A stretch of DNA of 64,000 nt, taken from assembly GCA_947095535.1 (NCBI GenBank), contig OX352772.1, forward strand, positions 162,659,162 through 162,723,161, in the 5' to 3' direction. Shown piece by piece: positions 45,395 to 55,293 of the stretch; the first letter of the stretch is position 1; each line of letters begins with the position of its first letter. The stretch comes from Poecilobothrus nobilitatus. Its lineage: Eukaryota > Arthropoda > Insecta > Diptera > Dolichopodidae. The notes under the pieces were generated by a model. That model saw nothing but the letters and a program-made list of their open reading frames with translations. It had not been told where the DNA came from and ran no database searches. Both the position numbers and the translations under genes were made by a program.

Positions 45395-47527
45395 AAAATT
45401 TTTTTAATTTATTGTTGTTTTTGTTTAAAACATTAGAAATTTTATTTTCTAGTAGTACAGGTATTTCAAAAAACAATCTAGAATAATTACACTGAACGCT
45501 ACAACGTTGTGTTGGAATATATATTTCTTCATGCAATTTCATAACATCTTTTTCTTGACACGTTTTTATATTTTTAATAACATATTCCCGTACATTTAAT
45601 TCAGCATTTTTATTGTGTATCATTACAGCTTGAAGAAAATCAATTAAGTTGTAAAATGTGTCAGCTTCCTCTTTCTTAATGCTAAGACATCGGGCAATAA
45701 CCATTCTTAACCCATATTGTAAACATAATTTTGTATTCTTTATTGATTGTTTCGAGTACCTTTTATAAAATTTCTGGTAAAATTTACACCAATAACGATA
45801 TTTTAAAATAGCTGGCTTTTTTCCAATACTATGAAAAATGCAAGTAGCTACAAGAGATCCTGTATCAAAACCAACAAGAACTTTTAATGACTGATTTTTT
45901 TTGAAACGAGGAAGAATACAGTTGCCTTTGTCAACTCTTAGATACCCGTACGAACCGTTAGTATGTTCACAACCTGTCACTCTGCTTACAATATTATTTT
46001 TTTAATATTTTAGTATTTTAAAATAATTTGGGTGAATTTTATAATTTCTAGTATAGGGTTGTACATATATTCAAACTATATGTTTATACATTCTTTAAAA
46101 GCAGATTTTAACCTTCCACATAACGATTATCAATCCAAAACTTTTTCAAATATTCTTTAGTACCATTTAATACTAAGCGGTAAATGTATATTAAATTTAC
46201 TAAGTACAAAACAGTAACTATAATTTTAAATATTATATTATATTATATTTAAATATTCCATTGACAGAATTATTTCTTATAAGTACAATAAAATACATAT
46301 ATGTATGTAAATACTTCACTATATAATATACATATATACTCTTATCATTCACTCACTAGTGGCATATACGATATGTAAATACACATGATATTATATAAGT
46401 ATTGTATATATATCAATATCATATAAATAATAATAAAAATTCTTCAAGCAACCGTTATGTTGTTTATTTATTTACATTTTTTTATACTAAGCATTATATC
46501 CTCAACAATTTCAAATTATCGAGTAAAACAAATGCAAAAAATTTGTTGAAGAAATTTGGTAGAAAATTTGAAAAAATCAAGTAACACTTTCGTCAATTAT
46601 AAAGTAACCCTATATTATTAAAAAAAGTTGTTAACAGAAATAAGAGTATATTGTTGAAGCTTTAATTTTTGTATATTACTTCAAAAAATTTTTAACAGGT
46701 GTTCAAGTTACAGGTGTTTAAAAATAGGAAATTTTCAGTTTCTGACCCCTTACAGCTCCTAAACGGGGGGTGATACAAAAAAAATTTCTGAAATGACTCA
46801 TACTTATTTTCAAAGATCTAACTTCTGTCAAAATTTCAAGTTTCCACTTAAACCGTTTAGAAGATAGAAGGGTTAAAGGATTTTGCAAAATTTGAGTTTC
46901 GCATAACGGTAAATTAAGACACCGTATGCCACAAATATATATTTATTGTATATATACTTTTAAAGCTAATAAAAGTAGTAATCGTTTGGCGTTTTCAAAA
47001 TGAAGATATACCTTATACAATTTGTGCTATAACAATTTAAATATAGAGCTTTTTTGAACCTTTGGGGAGCTGTAGCTCCGTAACGGGTGGGGCTACAAAA
47101 AAAGTTATTAAAAATAAAATTAATATTTTTGTGAGATCTATCAGCAGTTAAAATTTCATAGCTCTATTTCAAAAAAAATGTGAGGATCTAAAAGTTAGGT
47201 GTTCGAGAGCTACCCTAAGTTTTGGTCCAAACTCAACCAAAAAAAATAAGGAACCTACAAATTTCTCCTAGAATATTTTGTGTAAATTTTAAGATTCTAG
47301 CTTTCTTAGTTTTTGAGTTAGCGTGCTGACGGACGGACGGACGGACATGGCTCAAAAGCCTTAGAATTTTTTTCTGATCCGATCCGTGCCTTTGGAGGTA
47401 TATCTAGCTCGCTTATTTCGAGGTGTTACAAACGGAGGAGTAATTTTATTATGCCCGATCCTATCGTACGGGTATAAAAATAGGTATAACTCAACATCAA
47501 ATTTGTGTTCGAACTTTGATCTTCCAT
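45395..47527 (-). pseudogene. Unknown small gene split by a family-A element
   Basis: The start lies at 47527 on the minus strand (MEDQSSNTNLMLSYTY to about 47477). Family-A copy A3 then intervenes, and the frame resumes at 45905 (FKKNQSLKVLVGFDTGSLVA) and runs to 45395. Removal of A3 gives one frame of about 185 residues. Visible features are a helical basic middle (KYRYWCKFYQKFYKRYSK), Cys residues, and a Lys/Asn-rich tail. No family is recognised. The product cannot be made intact unless A3 is removed. A related fragment lies at 44750. Confidence 0.6.
45907..47476 (-). mobile_element. Family-A HINE-like element, copy A3
   Basis: Minus-strand copy of 1,570 bp. The 3' end (CTCG on the minus strand) is at 45907, the subterminal inverted repeat ATACCCGTACGA at 45943-45954, and the 5' end with hairpin (GATCCTATCGTACGGGTATA) at 47457-47476. 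Both flanks are T-runs on the element strand. It is inserted 16-17 codons into the unknown gene and is the left arm of a large inverted repeat with A4. Confidence 0.85.
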
Positions 47528-47629
47528 TACTACGCTTTAACTAAAGCTTTTCAATATTAGGTACATAAGATTGTGAAAAATTTAAATTTCCAAATAAGTT
47601 GTAAAACATATTAATAATCAGATTGTCGT

Positions 47630-49999
47630 TATACCCGTACGATAGGATCGGGTATAATAAAATTACTCCTCCGTTTGTAACACCTCGAAATAAGCGAGCT
47701 AGATATACCTCTAAAGGCACGGAGGTATATACCTTTGTATATACCTTTTTCTAACTCAAAGGTATCGATCGGATCAGAAAAAAATTCTAAGACTTTTGAG
47801 CCATGTCCGTCCGTCCGTCAGCACGCTAACTCAAAAACTAAGAAAGCTAGAATCCTCAAATTTACACAAAATATTCTGGGAGTAATTTTTAGGTTCCCTA
47901 TTTTTTTTGGTTGAGTTTCGACCAAAACTTAGGGTAGCTCTCGAACACCTAACTTTTAGATCCCCACATTTTTTTTGAAATAGAGCTATGCAATTTTACC
48001 TGCTGATAGATCTCACAAAAATATTAATTTTATTTTTAATAACTTTTTTTGTAGCCCCACCCGTTACGGAGCTACAGCTCCCCAAAGGTTCAAAAAAGCT
48101 CTATATTTAAATTGTTATAGCACAAACGGAATAAGGTATATCTTCATTTTGAAAACGCCAAAAGATTACTACTTTTATTAGCTTTAAAAATATGTATACA
48201 ATAAATAAATTTTTTCGGCATACGGTGTCTTAATTTACCGTTATGCGAAACTAAAATTTTGCAAAATCCTTTAACCCTTCTATCTTTTAAACGGTTTAAT
48301 TTGGAAACTTGAAATTTTGACAGAAGTTAGATCTTTGAAAATAAGTATGAGTCATTTCAGAAATTTTTTTTGTATCACCCCCCGTTTAGGAGCTGTAAGG
48401 AGTCAAAAACTGAAAATTTCCAATCCTTAAACACCTGTAACTTCAACACCTGTTAAAATTTTTTTGAAGTAACACACAAAAATTAAAGCTTCAACATTAT
48501 ACTCTTATTTCTGTTAACAACTTTATTTAATAATATATGGTTACTTTATAATTGACGAAAGAGTTACTTGATTTTTTCAAATTTTCTAAAATATTTCTTT
48601 AACTAATTATACCCGTATGAACTATGTTCAAGGGCATAATAAATTTTCCATTACGTTTGTGACACCTTAAAGGAGTCGAGCTAGATATAGTGTCAAAGGT
48701 ATGGATCGGCTCAGAATCGAATTCTGAGTCGGTTAAGCCATGTCCGTCCGCACGATAACTCAAAAAATAAAGGAGTTAGGGGGCTGAAATTTTTTTTACG
48801 TCACTTTTGAAAAATTGTTAGTTTTTCTATTTAAATCAAACATTTTCGGGCGGCGGATTCGAGTAGCTGCCATACAACTTCTATCTTTATATAGAAATAA
48901 CTCAGTATCTATTCAAGCTTGGTTTCTGAAATTTTGCAGATGAAGATCAAGTTTTATGGCAACCATTTTTGTAAAATTTGGTTGTAGTGGTGCGGCGGGT
49001 TCGGGTAGCTGCCATACAACTTCTCCGTTTAAATGAGAATAACTCAGTGTCTATAGAAGCTAGCAACCTGATATTTAGTAGCAGGGTGTCGAGTTACAGG
49101 CCAACAACTTTTGTAAAATTTGGTTGGTCTAGAGCAGCCGGTTCAGGCTTCTTGCACCTCTTCGAACTTAATAAAGCTAGGCGCGATAGATTCAGGTAGG
49201 TGTCATACAACTCCACAATTTACATAAATATATCTCTGTAGTTCGGTACTAAAACATCTGAATGTTTTTAAAAGATGATCAAGTTTTATAGAAACAGGAT
49301 ATATTACGTTCATAAGGGTGTCCCAGAGTTGACACAGTCTACTCTACTGCACTCTTCCTCGTTTTTTTTTGCATTTTGTTTTACTCGATAATTTGAAATT
49401 GTTGAGGATATAATGCGTAGTACAAAAAAATGTAAATAAATAAACAACATAACGGTTGCTTGAAGAATTTTTATTTATATGATATTGATATATATACATA
49501 CTTATATAATATCATGTTTATTTACAATATATCGTATATGTCACTAGTGAATGAATGATAAGAGTATAGATGTATATTATATAGCGCCGTATTTACATAC
49601 ATATATGTATTTTATTGTACTTATAAGAAATTATTCTGTCAATGGAATATTTAAATATAATATAATATAATATTTAAAATTATATTTATTATTTTGTACT
49701 AAGTAAATTTAATATACATTTACCGCTTAGTATTAAATGGTACTATAGAATATTTGAAAAAGTTTTGGATTGATAATCGTTATGTGGAAGGTTAGAATTT
49801 GCTTTTGAAGAATGTGTAAACATATAGTTTGAATATATCTACAACCCATAGTTCTAGAAATTATAAAATTCCACCCAAATTATTTTAAAATACTAAAATA
49901 TTAAAAAAATAATATTGTAAGCAGAGTGACAGGCTGTGAACATACTAACGGTTCGTACGGGTATCTAAGATTTGACAAAGGCAACTGTATTCTTCCTCG
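47630..49999 (+). mobile_element. Family-A HINE-like element, copy A4, interrupted by element D
   Basis: The 5' end TATACCCGTACGATAGGATC then CGGGTATA forms a hairpin. The 3' region has the inverted copy TCGTACGGGTAT at 49954-49965 and ends CTTCCTCG before TTTT. Without the 754-bp element D it is about 1.6 kb and closely matches A3 in opposite orientation. A local duplication of the AGGTATATACC region appears at 47720-47765. Confidence 0.85.
48608..49361 (+). mobile_element. Family-D HINE-like element inserted in A4
   Basis: The 5' end TATACCCGTATGAACTATG pairs with GTTCAAGGG to form a hairpin. GAATTCTGAGTCGG and ATGTCCGTCCG are the shared internal block. The 3' part has the inverted GTTCATAAGGGTGT (49308-49321), an AGAGT/ACTCT hairpin, and ends CACTCTTCCTCG before a T-run. 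The body has repeated CGGGTAGCTGCCATACAACTT units (about 48850, 48995) and differs from family A throughout. Confidence 0.75.
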
Positions 50000-50059
50000 T
50001 TTTCTATATGATTATCTTTGCTAAATTCATTCAAAAAAGTTTTCATGCTAATAGTATGT

Positions 50060-50140
50060 ATATGCCGTTTCAGCGCCAGGAGGAGCTTTTTTAAAGCTTT
50101 TATTATGCCGTTTCAGCGCCAGGAGGAGCTTTTATTCAAC
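50060..50140 (+). repeat. Direct repeat of about 31 bp, two copies
   Basis: TATGCCGTTTCAGCGCCAGG followed by AGGAGCTTTT occurs twice, starting at about 50060 and 50104. It is GC-rich compared with the surroundings and lies at the outer end of Polinton 2. Confidence 0.75.
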
Positions 50141-50149
50141 AGTTCTCCT

Positions 50150-51130
50150 AAATGTATGCAATAAAATTGTGATAAGTAAAAAGTTTTATGCTTTTGAGTA
50201 TTTTAAATTAAGCTTAGCGGTTAGAATATCAGTTATGTTTAAATTTCAAATTAAAACAGTAATAAGCTTAAGATATTGTGCTTACTGTTCTTAATTAAAT
50301 ATAAAAAATTTTTAAAGTTTGGGTTGGTTTAAATACAAAGTTAAGCTTGATGTAATATTTGCATAAAAATTGAAAAAAAGTTTTATAAATTAAAAAAAAA
50401 AAAAATAAGTTTAAGCTATTGAGCTGAATATTCCTAATTAGATATGAAAAGTTTTTTAAGTTTAGTTTATTCTTAATATTATTAAAGTTTAAGTTTGTTT
50501 TAATATTTACGTGAAAATTTGAAAAAAAGTTTTAAAAAATATAACCATAATAAGCTTAAGGTATTGTGCTGAAATTCCAAAATTAGTTATAAAAAGTTTT
50601 TAAAGTTTGGTTTATATTCAAAGTTATTATTATCATATAATTTAAGCTTGATTTAATATTAACTTACCAAAAAAATTTAAATATAAAACTTTTTATATTT
50701 AAAACAATAATAAGCTTAAGAAGTTAAACTGTAGTGCTGTGTATTAAAAAGATAATATGAAAAGTTTTTAAAGTTGGGTTTAAATACAAAACTATTATTA
50801 GGAAAGTTTAAGCTTGGTTTAAAATTTACTTGAAATTATTAAAGAAAAATTTTTTAAATTAATAATAAGCATAAGCTATATAGTGCTATTGAAAAATTTT
50901 CAAAGTTAATATTATTAAAGTTTAGATTTGAAAAATTAAAAGTTTTTTATGTTTTAAAATTTTAACAAAATTATTATTAAAGTTTTAATTTGATTTACTT
51001 GAAAATTAAAAAAAAAATTTTAGAAACTTGATTTGAATACATAATAATTCTTCAAATGAAATGTTTTGTAATGTTTTTACTTCAATAAAAGCTTGATTCA
51101 AATAATTGAAATTATATTGTTAATAATATA
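50150..51130 (+). repeat. Imperfect tandem repeats of about 150 bp at the outer end of Polinton 2
   Basis: Words such as AATAAGCTTAAG-TATTGTGCT recur around 50265, 50405, 50550, 50712 and 50865, each followed by AAAAGTTTTTAAAGTTTGG-type text. The units are degenerate and AT-rich. Subterminal tandem repeats are a known feature of Polintons. No coding sequence. Confidence 0.65.
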
Positions 51131-51253
51131 AGCTATGAAAAAACGTGATCGAGTTCAAGTTCAAAATAAAAAACTAGTTTTATAAAGTTGTTTTTATTAA
51201 TATATAACAGCATTGCATTTTGTCTTTTGTTTTTTGTTTTTTTTGTTTTTAAT

Positions 51254-52182
51254 TAAATAATATCTTGTTTATTTATCCACGAATCATGTTTTTTATCAAA
51301 GCCAAGCCACCTAACCAAAACTTGATTTCCTTTTTTTTTTTATTATTTTTTCTACAAGATAAACATTAGGAAATTTGTAGAAAAAACAGATGTAATTTCA
51401 GGTTCATAAAAACTGCCTTTTGTTGGTTTTTGTGTGTAATCAAGTAAATTGTATGTTATTGGATCAGTTCTTTTAATTTTCGCTATTGTATAAATTTCTG
51501 TTGACCAATTGGGTTGATAACCTTTTGTAAATATACCTTTAAATTTACTAATACGAACAAAATCTCCAACTTTATATTTTCGTTTACGAAATATTTTTAT
51601 TTTATTGTAGACTGTTTTTAATAATAATTTCTCATTTTTCTTTGTAACCTTTTTAGGTGGAAGTTTAATTGTGTGATGATATGTTGAATTATATTTTTCT
51701 ATTAGTGGTGGTAGAATAGATAACTATTTATATGTGCCTTGTAAACTAAATTTTTTCCACATCGTATTTTTTAGGGTGCGATTGAAACGTTCTACAATTG
51801 AAGCTTTTAGCTCTGAATATGTATGATAATGGTTAATTTTATTTTTCCTCATTCGGTTTTGAAATTTTTTGTTGGAAAATTCCGTACCTTGATCAGATTG
51901 TAAATTTTTTGGTTTTTGACCAGCACGCTTAAAAATATTTTTCATTGCGATTGAAACATTATCAGCGCTCTTATTTTTAACTGGTTTGGCATACGCAAAT
52001 TTTGAAGATGTATCTATGACTGTTAATAAATATTTATATCCCTTATTAAATTTGGCATATGGAATCATTTCAACCAAATCAATTTGCCAAGTATCATTTA
52101 AACCCTTTTGAATAAATTTTCTTCGAGTAAATTTTCTTCTAGCTCCTCTATGAATTTCTGACACAATTTGTAACCTCGACAT
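51254..52182 (-). pseudogene. Polinton 2 integrase with chromodomain, broken late
   Basis: The start is chosen at 52182 (MSRLQIVSEIHRGARRKFTR), matching the paralogue at 43049; a MNGTRI extension is possible. The DDE core is intact: TWQIDLVEM (first Asp), NLQSDQGTEF (second Asp), ASIVERFNRTL (Glu). A stop at 51724 follows LQGTYK; beyond it the frame continues through KYKVGDFVRISKFKGIF (51570-51515) and a decayed chromodomain end (FWLGGLALIKN) near 51330-51270. Retroviral-type integrases insert the Polinton DNA. Confidence 0.85.
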
Positions 52183-52435
52183 TATTCTTGTACCATTCAA
52201 TTAAATTTTTCAAAGTGATTTTATATTTTTCTATTGTATGACATTCACATGTATCTGGTCCAGAAGTAGAATTATCATATGCCCACGGACAAAGGGCAAA
52301 ATGAGTATCATAAATTGAAGTGTATTTATTGACTTCAGAAAAATTTTTGATGTGTTTATATAGATGTAATATTAGTTTCTTATGATCATCTAATAAGACG
52401 GAGGAATAAATATTTAAGAACTCCTCTACTTCCAT
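52148..52435 (-). CDS. Unknown Polinton-encoded protein, 95 residues
   Basis: ATG at 52435 (MEVEEFLNIYSSVLLDDHKK), with a helical N-terminus and then a Cys/His stretch (FALCPWAYDN, CECHTIEKYKITLK). It overlaps the integrase start by about 35-50 bases in another frame, so it could be a frameshifted upstream part of the integrase gene or a separate gene. I do not recognise the family. It is transcribed away from the ATPase gene across a 95-bp gap. Confidence 0.5.
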   Translation of the reverse strand: MEVEEFLNIYSSVLLDDHKKLILHLYKHIKNFSEVNKYTSIYDTHFALCPWAYDNSTSGPDTCECHTIEKYKITLKNLIEWYKNNVEVTNCVRNS

Positions 52436-52530
52436 AATTCAAAATGACTGTACTAAGAATATGTTCGCTGCTTTTATATTATCTCTAAATTGTATTTTAA
52501 ATTCAGTTTCTTGTCAGACACAGACCAAAA
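52436..52530. promoter_or_regulatory. Putative bidirectional promoter region of Polinton 2
   Basis: These 95 bases separate the start codons of the minus-strand gene (52435) and the plus-strand ATPase gene (52531). They contain TTTTATATTATC and TATTTTAAATTC, which could act as TATA-like elements. Function is inferred only from the divergent arrangement. Confidence 0.35.
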
Positions 52531-52956
52531 ATGATTAATTTTATTCATCCATTTACAATGATGATAGCGGGACCATCTGGATGTGGAAAAACAACATTTG
52601 TGAGCAATTTAATTGAAAATATTGATAGATTGATTTATCCGAAAATTGAAACAATAAAATGGTGTAACCCAGAAATGTCTGCTATTCCAAAAAATCTAGC
52701 TTTTCCTTATATAGACTGTTATACCAGTATCCCAAAAGAATTTAGTGGTAATGAAAATAAACCTATTTTAATTGTTCTAGATGACTTAATGTTAGATTCT
52801 GTAAATAAACAGGTATGTGAGCTATTTACTAAAGGTTCACACCATCGTAATTTATCTATTATATTGTTAACGCAAAACGTTTTTCATCAGGGAAAATTTT
52901 CAAGTGATATTTCATTAAATTGTAAATATTTAGTGCTTTTCAAAAACCCTAACTAA
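52531..52956 (+). pseudogene. Polinton 2 genome-packaging ATPase (FtsK/HerA type), C-terminally cut
   Basis: The start MINFIHPFTMMIAG is followed by a Walker A motif GPSGCGKT (residues 14-21), Walker B ILIVLDDLM (residues 79-87) and a polar sensor segment ILLTQNVFHQGK. The frame ends in KNPN at 52956, where homologues continue for about 60 more residues, so the C-terminus has been lost to a deletion or frameshift. Such ATPases drive DNA into the capsid. The next gene starts 72 bases on. Confidence 0.82.
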
Positions 52957-53027
52957 TAGAACTAATATTTTTTCCAAGGAATATTGTATATGTTTCTGTG
53001 ATACGGATGATTTGAATAACAGCAGCT

Positions 53028-53369
53028 GTGAAAAGTATGAAACGATTGAAGAAAAACCAACATATATTACGTGTACTAGGAAAGTGCAACAACAAGAAAT
53101 TTCGTAAAAATATTCTTAAATATTGTGATGACGATATTATAAAAACTATTGCTGAAATTGCAATCAATATATTAAATGGTAATAATAAAATATCACCAGC
53201 ACAAAAAGCAAAATTAAAAAAACATAAAAAACAATTAAGATTTCTAGCCTGCTCTAAGAAAAGTATAAAAGCCAAAAGAAAAATATTAGTTCAACATGGT
53301 GGGTTTTTACCAACTTTAATCGGAACTATATTATCTGGTGTAATAGGGAAATTGCTCAGTAAAACATAA
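53028..53369 (+). CDS. Polinton small basic protein with hydrophobic C-terminus
   Basis: 113 residues, intact. The first 90 are highly basic and helical (MKRLKKNQHILRVLGK, AQKAKLKKHKKQLRFLA); the last 22 are Gly-rich and hydrophobic (HGGFLPTLIGTILSGVIG). Proteins of this shape stand next to hexon genes in many arthropod Polintons and are thought to be minor virion components or membrane-active proteins; that role is inference. Its stop overlaps the next start (ATG at 53369). Confidence 0.65.
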   Translation: MKSMKRLKKNQHILRVLGKCNNKKFRKNILKYCDDDIIKTIAEIAINILNGNNKISPAQKAKLKKHKKQLRFLACSKKSIKAKRKILVQHGGFLPTLIGTILSGVIGKLLSKT

Positions 53370-54071
53370 TGCAGCGAATGATTGTTATGTCACCAGAAAT
53401 ATTTTCAAAATTTAGTAAATTGTTTCAGGATGATAAAAACTTGGATTTATTAGATCAAAAAATGAAAAAAGTTTTATATGATAAAAAACTAAAACCATTG
53501 CAAAAATGGTACTTATATCGTCAAAATCTCCTCAAATATGGAATTAACAAAAGACACGCAAAAAATTACCAGAAAAGGCTAATAATCTTACATTTGATAC
53601 AGGCACTCAAACAAAATTCTTTTCTAAACGAAATGCATATACAGAAACTGAATTGCCCAAATACAAATCAACATCAGCACAGACTAATTTTGTACCATTA
53701 GTTCCTGATGAAGTGTTTGAATATGATCCAAAAAAAGAGCATTCAGATATGGATATTGATTTAACACATTATGACTTAGATGATGAAAATTCATTTAAAA
53801 AATTAGCTCAAACTGAAATGCTGAAAGACGAAAAACTAATACAAAGACCATCTCTAAGCTCTGATTATCGAATGAAACACCAAGTGGTGATGTAATTACC
53901 GTTGCTGTACCATCTCCTGAAAAAAAGAAGACACTAAGATCAGCCGGTAGTTCAATTTCCTCAACTATATTTTCACAGTTTCCTGAAACAAAAAAACGAA
54001 AACTAAAACCTTTACTAAGAAGTCCAAAACTAAGAACTTCATCAACACCAGAATGGACAACATATAAATAG
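53369..54071 (+). pseudogene. Polinton unknown virion-type protein, two frameshifts
   Basis: 53369-53570 encodes the conserved N-terminus (MIVMSPEIFSKFSKLFQDDK, then KWYLYRQNLLKYGINK). The frame changes near 53580-53650 and continues with TSAQTNFVPLVPDEVFEY and an acidic segment to 53890. A second change follows, and then a basic Ser/Pro-rich end (KKRKLKPLLRSPKLRTSS) to TAG at 54071. Homologues in arthropod Polintons share the N-terminal block; the function is unknown. The last part resembles DNA-binding tails. Confidence 0.6.
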
Positions 54072-54106
54072 TGCAACATTTTATGTTTTAGAAGAAGTTA
54101 ACAAAG

Positions 54107-54867
54107 ATGGATAGTCAAGATGATTTCTACGTAACATTGTTTAGTAATGATAATTTAAAACTGTTTCCAGACAACACTTTAGCTTCATTCGAAAATAAAC
54201 TGCCTATTCACTTTGATTTAAGAAACGGAAACTGGAAAGTAGGTCTTTCAGAAATTTATCTGAATGATTTCCTACAAACGGAAAAATTTAACAAAGAGAA
54301 TTGTGCTCTTATTAATATCGGGGAGTATAATGTTTCCGTAAGAAACATTGAAAAACCTCTTGAAAATATCAAAGTAACCAAATCTATAGGTTACACATAT
54401 TATTACATTTGGATGATTGGAAGTTTAATTTTTTGCCAACACTTATTCAAAATATAAATTTATATTTCTATATAAAAATTAATCATAGCTATAACGTAAA
54501 AACATTATTAACTGAACTATTTCAACAGAAAAAAAATATAAAAAGTTTCAAAACAAAATTACCTGAACTATTCAAATTAGCTGTTGCTAATAATAAAGAC
54601 GAATTGAATGGAATGGTGATGATTTATTCAGATATAGTTCAATCATCTGTTTTTGGAAGTAGCAAAGTGCGTGCATTAAGAGCTATCAATATAGAAAATT
54701 GCAGAATACCTACAAATATTGAATTTGAAAATGTCCATTACATACCTACAGAAAAAAATTGTTTTGAAACTATAGCGATTAAAATTTGCAACCAATACGG
54801 TGATGGAATAAATTTTGTTTTCAGTTACTATCCAACAAAAATTGTATTACACTTTATAAAGCATTGA
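54107..54867 (+). pseudogene. Polinton penton-like minor capsid candidate, one frameshift
   Basis: 54107-54405 encodes MDSQDDFYVTLFSNDNLKLF, then NTLASFENKLPIHFDL and NWKVGLSEIYLN, the opening of a conserved Polinton protein. The frame changes near 54400 and continues to 54867 (IMIYSDIVQSS-like, RALRAINIENCRIPTNIEFE, then DGINFVFSYYPTKIVLHF). Total length would be about 253 residues. The order beside hexon and the single-domain size suit a penton-type capsid vertex protein, but that is inference. Confidence 0.6.
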
Positions 54868-54919
54868 TTGCCCGAAGACAATATAAATACTACTACTCAA
54901 ATATGATATCATATCAAAC

Positions 54920-55291
54920 ATGGAAAGAGCTTACGTGAGATATTATTCCTCTCAAGTAGGTGGAGGAATCAACGATATAGGACCTTTATTACAATTTTAT
55001 CCAGCTATTCAAAGAGGTCGTGGTTTTGGAAATATATTCGGAAGTTTAATTCGTTACTTAAAGCCGGTTTTTACATCAGGTTGGGACTTAATTAAAACAG
55101 AGGCTGTGAAAAATGGTGGCATGAAAAATCTACGAAAATCCGTAGTTAATCAACTGCATTCAATGTATGGTGGAAGACGAAAAGCGATAAAAAGACGAAG
55201 CGGTATAAAAAGACGAGCAGTTTCTAAAAAGACACATTTAAAGTCGAAGCGACGAAAAAAGCAAATTAAAACCTCTGATATATTCAATTAA
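54920..55291 (+). CDS. Polinton pX-like basic virion protein
   Basis: 123 residues, intact. The N-terminus YVRYYSSQVGGGINDIGPLL is followed by a Gly-rich amphipathic stretch (RGRGFGNIFGSLIRYLKPVF) and a strongly basic tail (RRKAIKRRSGIKRRAV, KSKRRKKQ). This pattern recurs in arthropod Polintons and adintoviruses just before hexon and is likened to small adenovirus core or membrane-active proteins. The hexon start follows after 2 bases. Confidence 0.7.
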   Translation: MERAYVRYYSSQVGGGINDIGPLLQFYPAIQRGRGFGNIFGSLIRYLKPVFTSGWDLIKTEAVKNGGMKNLRKSVVNQLHSMYGGRRKAIKRRSGIKRRAVSKKTHLKSKRRKKQIKTSDIFN

Positions 55292-55293
55292 AT

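Noticed and set aside
49000..49200. Possible coding exon in the GC-richer part of element D
   Set aside because: The reading frame reflects repeated CGGGTAGCTGCC units and has no domain; the element is non-coding.
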